A stretch of DNA of 8,924 nt, from contig CAJUGZ010000178.1 in the NCBI GenBank assembly GCA_910585855.1, positions 1 to 8,924 on the forward strand, read 5' to 3'. Below, piece by piece: positions 5,014 to 8,924 of the stretch (position 1 is its first letter; the number at the start of each line of letters is the position of its first letter). A model generated the notes under the pieces. It was not told the origin of the DNA. It made no database searches and worked only from the letters and a program-made list of their open reading frames with translations. The translations under genes and the position numbers were made by a program. Source of the DNA: an uncultured Lachnospiraceae bacterium. GTDB lineage: Bacteria; Bacillota_A; Clostridia; Lachnospirales; Lachnospiraceae.

Positions 5014-6585
5014 CTACTCCTCCTGAATCTCTATTCCAATATTTTTTTGTGCTGTCAGAAAGATATTTTTTGTTTCATCTTCCTTACAAATCAGCTTTAT
5101 ATCAACCTGTATTTCCTTTCCTATTTTTTGAGAAAGAAGTGTTCCAAGCTGTTCTCTTTTCTCCTGTGTATTTAATAATCTCTCTGTTATATCATCTGTT
5201 AATACTACCAAAAGACGATTCTCTCCTCCTGCCTGAAAATGTGCCTTTTTCAAATAGTTTGCCATAGGCTGCCCTATCTCCTGAATCACTTCCGGCATGA
5301 CATTAACCGCCTGCTGCACTTCCTGCGGTGCTGCCTTTGCAAATTCTTTCTCCTTTGGCATTTCCTGCTCTGATTCTACAGAGTTGTCTTCTTTTTCCTG
5401 TACTGCCTGCTTGGCAGAAACCAGCACCCCTTCTTCTAATTTTTTCTCCAATATCGACAGACGATGCAAAACAGCATCATAACTTTGCTCCATCATCGGT
5501 TTTGTCAGTTTAATCAATGCAATTTCTATTAAAACTCTTTTCTGAGAAGAATATTTAATCTGACTGGTTAATTCCGAAAATATCCGAATATAGCGCATTA
5601 AAACTTCTGGTGCAATCATCTTTGCCTCCTCTTGTAAAGCAATTCGATTGTCTGTCGATACATCCAATATCTCTTCTACCTGTTCTGCTGTCTGCACCAG
5701 CAGAAGATTTCGCATATACCAAGTAAAATCAATGGTAAACTGACCAAGTTCCCTTCCCGACATCACCAATTCTTCCAACTGCCGGATACATCCTAGTGTA
5801 TCATCTGCGATAATTTTCCGCAAGAGTTTGCTAAATACTTCTGTATCCACTGCACCCAAAACCTCTAACACCTTATCATAAGTCAAATCCTGATTCATAT
5901 AAAAAGCAAGACACTGATCGAGTAAACTCAATGCGTCACGAAAAGAGCCATCCGCTGCCTTTGCGATATAACGGATGGCTTTTTCTTCCACGTTTATCTG
6001 TTCTATCTTCATCAGCTCCATTAAACGCTCTGTTATCGTCTGAATGGAAATACGTTTAAAATCATATCTCTGACAACGTGATAAAATGGTAATCGGAATC
6101 TTATGTGCCTCTGTGGTTGCCAAAATAAAGATTACATAGGAAGGCGGTTCTTCTAATGTCTTTAACAGCGCATTAAATGCTCCTATCGAGAGCATATGAA
6201 CTTCATCAATAATATAGACCTTAAATCGTCCCTCCGTCGGCGAATATTGTACTTCTTCCCGAATTTCCCGAATATTATCTACTCCATTATTGGAAGCAGC
6301 ATCGATTTCGATTACATTCATAGAAGCCCCTGCCTGCACCGCCCTGCAGCTCTGGCATAGATTGCAGGGGCTTCCGTCTTCCTTTGGATGTTCGCAATTT
6401 ACTGCCTTTGCAAATAGTTTTGCTATTGTTGTCTTTCCCGTACCCCGTGTTCCGCAAAGCAGATACGCATGTCCGATCCGATCTGCCAATATCTGGTTCT
6501 TCAGCGTAGTAACAATATGATCCTGCCCTTTTACATCTTCAAAGCAATCCGGTCGGAACTTTCTATATAAGGCAGTATAAGACAT
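5014..6585 (-). CDS. dnaX: DNA polymerase III subunit gamma/tau (clamp loader)
   Basis: The 523-residue AAA+ ATPase of the clamp-loader complex opens the beta clamp and tethers polymerase III cores at the replication fork. The N-terminus YRKFRPDCFEDVKGQDHIV is diagnostic. The Walker A motif is GTRGTGKTT at 45-53 and the zinc-binding cysteines are C64, C74, C77 and C80. Walker B is VYIIDEVHML at 123-132, sensor 1 is ATTE (156-159) followed by LSRCQRYDF, and sensor 2 is GSFRDALSLLDQ at 213-224. Domain III runs to about 360. A variable Glu/Gln-rich linker and a short tau-like C-terminus follow. I saw no E. coli style A-AAA-AAG slippery site in frame, so there is no sign of a frameshifted gamma form. 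AAAGGA upstream of the ATG serves as ribosome binding site. The gene follows pfkA by 48 bp and lies 2 nt before ybaB. Confidence 0.97.
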   Translation of the reverse strand: MSYTALYRKFRPDCFEDVKGQDHIVTTLKNQILADRIGHAYLLCGTRGTGKTTIAKLFAKAVNCEHPKEDGSPCNLCQSCRAVQAGASMNVIEIDAASNNGVDNIREIREEVQYSPTEGRFKVYIIDEVHMLSIGAFNALLKTLEEPPSYVIFILATTEAHKIPITILSRCQRYDFKRISIQTITERLMELMKIEQINVEEKAIRYIAKAADGSFRDALSLLDQCLAFYMNQDLTYDKVLEVLGAVDTEVFSKLLRKIIADDTLGCIRQLEELVMSGRELGQFTIDFTWYMRNLLLVQTAEQVEEILDVSTDNRIALQEEAKMIAPEVLMRYIRIFSELTSQIKYSSQKRVLIEIALIKLTKPMMEQSYDAVLHRLSILEKKLEEGVLVSAKQAVQEKEDNSVESEQEMPKEKEFAKAAPQEVQQAVNVMPEVIQEIGQPMANYLKKAHFQAGGENRLLVVLTDDITERLLNTQEKREQLGTLLSQKIGKEIQVDIKLICKEDETKNIFLTAQKNIGIEIQEE

Positions 6586-6633
6586 AGCTTTTCATCCTTT
6601 CCCTTTATTTCTTAAATTCTATCTCCCTATTTC

Positions 6634-7716
6634 CTACTTCATAGGAGCATCACCAAAGCAAATCCCAATCAATTTTGCTTCTTTTACAATAGAACTATCC
6701 GGCTGAATCATTTTTAACTTGCCGGCAACGTCTTTTAACGGAACTCGAACAATTTCATTATTTTTTACACATGCCATATTGCCAAAATCGCCGTCTATAA
6801 TCATCATTGCTGCTTCTGCACCTAATCTGGTGGAAAGCACCCGATCATATGGACAAGGCTCTCCGCCCCGCTGCATATGTCCCGGAACGGTAATACGAAT
6901 TTCATCTCCAGTCTGTTCTTGAATCCGATGTGCAATTTCATAGGAAACACTTGGATACTGCCAATCCTTTCTTTTTTCTTTAAATGCCTTTTTCGAAAGT
7001 TTTGCATCTTCCTCTGATATAGCACCCTCTGCCACTGCCAAAATAGTAAAACGCTTACCCGCCTTTTTCCGTTTATTGATAGCATCAATTACATAATCAA
7101 TATTATACGGAATTTCTGGTATCAGAATAATATCTGCTCCTCCAGCAATTCCGGCATGAAGAGTCAGCCATCCTACTTTATGTCCCATTACTTCTACAAT
7201 AAAAACACGTCCATGAGAAGCCGCTGTTGTATGAATACAATCAATCGCATTCGTTGCAATATTTACAGCACTTTGAAATCCAAATGTCATATCCGTTCCC
7301 CAGAGATCGTTATCAATCGTCTTTGGAAGTGCAATTACATTTAACCCTTCTTCTCTCAATAAATTCGCTGTCTTCTGGCTGCCGTTTCCGCCAAGTACAA
7401 CCAAACAGTCCAAACGAAGCTGATAATAAGTATGCTTCATTGCCGCAACCTTGTCAAGCCCGTTTTCGTCTGGATCTCTCATCTGCTTAAATGGCTGTCT
7501 TGAACTTCCTAAAATTGTTCCGCCTTCCGTCAGGATACCAGAAAAATCAGAAGATGCCATCTTGCGGTATTCCCCGTAAATCATCCCTTTATACCCTTCC
7601 AAAAAGCCATAAATCGTAATATCTTCTACGTTTTCATATAACGCTTTTGCAACTCCACGCATAGTTGCATTTAAACTCTGGCAGTCCCCGCCGCTTGTCA
7701 ACATACCAACTCTCAT
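6634..7716 (-). CDS. pfkA: 6-phosphofructokinase, clostridial/actinobacterial-like variant
   Basis: The protein has 360 residues, about 40 more than E. coli PfkA. It phosphorylates fructose 6-phosphate to fructose 1,6-bisphosphate, the committing step of glycolysis. Visible motifs are TSGGDCQSLNA (7-17), GGNGS (109-113), PKTIDND (131-137, catalytic Asp135), MGHKVGW (177-183) and the sugar-phosphate motif GHMQRGG (279-285). By E. coli numbering position 104 is Gly, as in ATP-dependent enzymes, and position 124 is Lys, as in PPi-dependent enzymes and a mixed group. Asp103 (Mg-ATP site) is replaced by Asn. The phosphoryl donor therefore cannot be decided by sight. GGAGGGAGA lies just upstream of the ATG. 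With dnaX 48 bp downstream and no terminator between, it probably heads a pfkA-dnaX-ybaB-recR operon. Confidence 0.92.
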   Translation of the reverse strand: MRVGMLTSGGDCQSLNATMRGVAKALYENVEDITIYGFLEGYKGMIYGEYRKMASSDFSGILTEGGTILGSSRQPFKQMRDPDENGLDKVAAMKHTYYQLRLDCLVVLGGNGSQKTANLLREEGLNVIALPKTIDNDLWGTDMTFGFQSAVNIATNAIDCIHTTAASHGRVFIVEVMGHKVGWLTLHAGIAGGADIILIPEIPYNIDYVIDAINKRKKAGKRFTILAVAEGAISEEDAKLSKKAFKEKRKDWQYPSVSYEIAHRIQEQTGDEIRITVPGHMQRGGEPCPYDRVLSTRLGAEAAMMIIDGDFGNMACVKNNEIVRVPLKDVAGKLKMIQPDSSIVKEAKLIGICFGDAPMK

Positions 7717-7763
7717 TGAAATATCTCCCTCCGTTTTTAATTTGCCTCTTTTCAGCTAATTCC

Positions 7764-7792
7764 ATTATAAACCTTTTTGATACGAACCTCAA
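7764..7792 (-). promoter_or_regulatory. Sigma-A promoter of pfkA (and probably dnaX-ybaB-recR)
   Basis: TTGAGG (7792-7787), exactly 17 bp, then a perfect TATAAT (7769-7764) on the minus strand. The predicted start near 7757 gives a 5' leader of about 40 nt before the pfkA ATG. Confidence 0.75.
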
Positions 7793-7874
7793 TATTTTAT
7801 AAAGCAAAATTTTACCTAATTTTTTTTGTCTTCAAAAATAAATCTTTTCATAAAACCTATAATATCACAAAAAA

Positions 7875-7916
7875 AGGACTGATAATTCACGGTTATCTGC
7901 CGCTTTTATCAGTCCT
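7875..7916 (-). terminator. Rho-independent terminator, minus strand
   Basis: A perfect 11-bp stem, AGGACTGATAA (7875-7885) with TTATCAGTCCT (7906-7916), has a 20-nt loop. On the minus strand it is followed by seven T (7875-7869). It lies about 175 bp downstream of the SRP RNA 3' end and would stop any ffs read-through before the pfkA promoter. Confidence 0.7.
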
Positions 7917-7934
7917 ACAAAAAAGAGGAAGGAT

Positions 7935-8039
7935 ATGAAATTACTGCATTCGCAGTTCTATGTAAAACAAGCAATCTCTCTTGCTTTGTACGATATTATC
8001 ATACGAAATAATTGTGTCCAAAGTTTGTCTGACTTCTAA
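7935..8039 (+). CDS. Possible 34-residue small protein, unrecognised
   Basis: ATG at 7935 opens a 34-codon frame (MKLLHSQFYVKQAISLALYD... ending SLSDF) closed by TAA. It is preceded by GAGGAAGG ending 2 nt before the ATG, a good but closely spaced ribosome binding site. A perfect TATAAT at 7858-7863 could start a plus-strand transcript whose 5' end would carry the 7875-7916 stem-loop, but no -35 is visible. The middle (FYVKQAISLALYDIII) is mildly hydrophobic and could be one amphipathic helix. I recognise no family. It sits in the gap between pfkA and ffs, where a chance ORF is quite possible. Confidence 0.2.
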   Translation: MKLLHSQFYVKQAISLALYDIIIRNNCVQSLSDF

Positions 8040-8091
8040 AAAACCTCTAAAGTCTTTCTAAAAAAAATTCATGTAAATCTAAAATCAAAAT

Positions 8092-8353
8092 CCGTGCGTC
8101 CTGCTTCGAGGATGCCTCATAAGCGTTACCCCGACAGTTAGCTCGGCTCAGGCACCCTTACGGCACACAAGAGCTTCCACTTAGTGCTGCTCCATTCCTG
8201 ACCTGACACGGTTCATGGATTCCTGTTGCGTAAGACCCAAACTTCATCGCCACTTATCGGGGGCAGCCCTACAAGGACACCCCCTAGGCCGGACATCACC
8301 CCCACTAAAGCGGATTGTAGGTACAGGGCACCGCTAACTCCCCGGCTGCACGG
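8092..8353 (-). ncRNA. ffs: Signal recognition particle RNA, large Firmicutes type with Alu domain
   Basis: The RNA is about 262 nt, the size of the Bacillus/Clostridia form. On the minus strand the 5' end CCGTGC and the 3' end GCACGG pair to close the molecule. The domain IV hairpin that binds Ffh is clear at 8207-8181: GTCAGGTC, A, GGAA, T, GGAGCAGC, ACTAA. The pair closing the GGAA tetraloop appears to be A-U rather than the common C-G. The 5' third, with GGTGCCCTGTACC, matches the Alu-type domain expected in this size class. The RNA works with Ffh and FtsY to target nascent membrane and secreted proteins. Its location next to the dnaX cluster is common in Clostridia. TTTTGATTTT directly after the 3' end may help termination. 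Confidence 0.95.
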
Positions 8354-8361
8354 ATTCTAGA

Positions 8362-8390
8362 ATTGTATCATAGAAGTTATCATCTGTCAA
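8362..8390 (-). promoter_or_regulatory. Strong sigma-A promoter of ffs
   Basis: A perfect TTGACA (8390-8385), exactly 17 bp, and TACAAT (8367-8362, 5 of 6) with a TGA extended -10 lie so that transcription would start at about 8355, matching the folded 5' end of the SRP RNA. Confidence 0.85.
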
Positions 8391-8457
8391 GCAATAATCC
8401 GCTTCCATCAAATAAACTTATATACGGAAAATTTTTATAAAATGACCCAGTAAATTT

Positions 8458-8502
8458 ATCCTGCTTCTATCTTTCATTCGGCTTTTGGAGATAGAATAGG
8501 AT
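8458..8502. repeat. Hairpin at the edge of repeat copy C
   Basis: ATCCT, 2 nt, TTCTATCT (8465-8472) pairs with AGATAGAA (8489-8496), 1 nt, AGGAT, around a 16-nt loop containing CATTCGGCTTTT. The loop complement AAAAGCCGAATG resembles the end of the 3125-3265 element (AAGCCGAATG), again linking the repeat families. Neither side has a long T-run, so it is not clearly a terminator. Confidence 0.45.
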
Positions 8503-8921
8503 GCTACCAGAAAAGGTTGGCTTTCACCGGACGCAAGAGGCGGTTTGTTCCTGTCCTTTGCCTGCTCCACTCCAAACGGTAAGAAAGTCTAGGGCTTCTG
8601 ATTTCGGTTCACCCAGCCGAACGAACCGGGGCGCAATTCGCCCTCACCACAACCGGAACGAAACGGATGTAAGGAAGGATTTTACCAACCATAAAACATC
8701 CTCTTTCCCTATCCTCCGGGCTAAACACGCCCCTTTTTTTGCATACCCTGCATGGGAGCAGGATATGCAAAAAATTCTAGGTAGTTCCACAGAAGCCCAA
8801 GACTTTCTAACCGTTCTCCGAAGTCGCTGGCAAAGAACAGGAGCAAACCGCCTCTCGCTGTTGATGGAATAGCGGTAGAAGTTATATTTTATTACAGGAC
8901 AAGTATTCTGCAAAGTTTAGA
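8481..8921 (-). repeat. ~440-bp palindromic dispersed repeat, copy C (inverted relative to copy A)
   Basis: This is the reverse complement of the 654-1092 repeat with scattered substitutions and a few small indels. The long arms are 8533-8600 and 8790-8858. The central terminator-like hairpin is at 8735-8774 and the GGGCG/CGCCC hairpin lies around 8628-8642. Homology runs nearly to the window end, so the element may continue outside. Two arm positions differ from copy A on both sides of the stem so that pairing is kept. No credible gene is seen; the open frames on both strands are a by-product of the repeat. Confidence 0.8.
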
Positions 8922-8924
8922 CAT

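Noticed and set aside
5434..5456. An A6 run in dnaX as a programmed frameshift site for a gamma form
   Set aside because: The run is read GAG-AAA-AAA-TTA and does not make an X-XXY-YYZ slippery heptamer in frame; no obvious stimulatory stem was seen.
6822..7088. Open frames antisense to or within pfkA, dnaX and the chemoreceptor gene
   Set aside because: They are shadows of well-supported genes, without their own ribosome binding sites or recognisable domains.

Overview
The window looks like chromosome of a low-GC Gram-positive anaerobe of the Clostridia, most likely Lachnospiraceae. The reasons are the AT-rich base composition, AGGAGG-type ribosome binding sites, sigma-A style promoters, a large Firmicutes-type SRP RNA beside dnaX-ybaB-recR, and intergenic palindromic repeats. 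The genus is not certain.

Layout: 1-211 is the N-terminal part of a GNAT acetyltransferase gene read leftward off the window edge. Its upstream region (212-503) has a promoter, a possible 20-codon leader ORF and four segments that can fold in mutually exclusive ways, ending in an intrinsic terminator just before the ribosome binding site: the architecture of a transcription attenuator. From 551 to 1140 there is no convincing gene, but a hairpin and a ~440-bp palindromic repeat. A methyl-accepting chemotaxis protein gene occupies 1152-2909 (minus). The gap 2910-3430 holds its promoter, a 141-bp palindromic element and the lepB promoter. Signal peptidase I (lepB, plus) occupies 3431-3988 and converges on a four-gene minus-strand block, pfkA - dnaX - ybaB - recR (7716 down to 4059), across a shared hairpin. 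The 7717-8091 gap holds the pfkA promoter, a minus-strand terminator and a doubtful 34-codon ORF. SRP RNA (ffs, minus) occupies 8092-8353 with a near-consensus promoter. The right end (8481-8921) holds a second, inverted copy of the ~440-bp repeat.

How the parts work together: dnaX (polymerase III clamp-loader subunit), ybaB (nucleoid-associated protein) and recR (recombinational repair) are a classic conserved cluster with 2-nt intergenic gaps and probable translational coupling. Here the phosphofructokinase gene pfkA precedes dnaX by 48 bp without a visible terminator, so its promoter probably drives all four genes. The SRP RNA and signal peptidase I both belong to protein export but are separate transcription units.

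Most interesting are (1) the attenuator-like leader of the acetyltransferase gene and (2) the inverted pair of large palindromic repeats, whose arms differ between copies by at least two compensatory base-pair changes, which suggests that the folded structure itself is conserved. Everything here is read by eye; no folding or database search was run.
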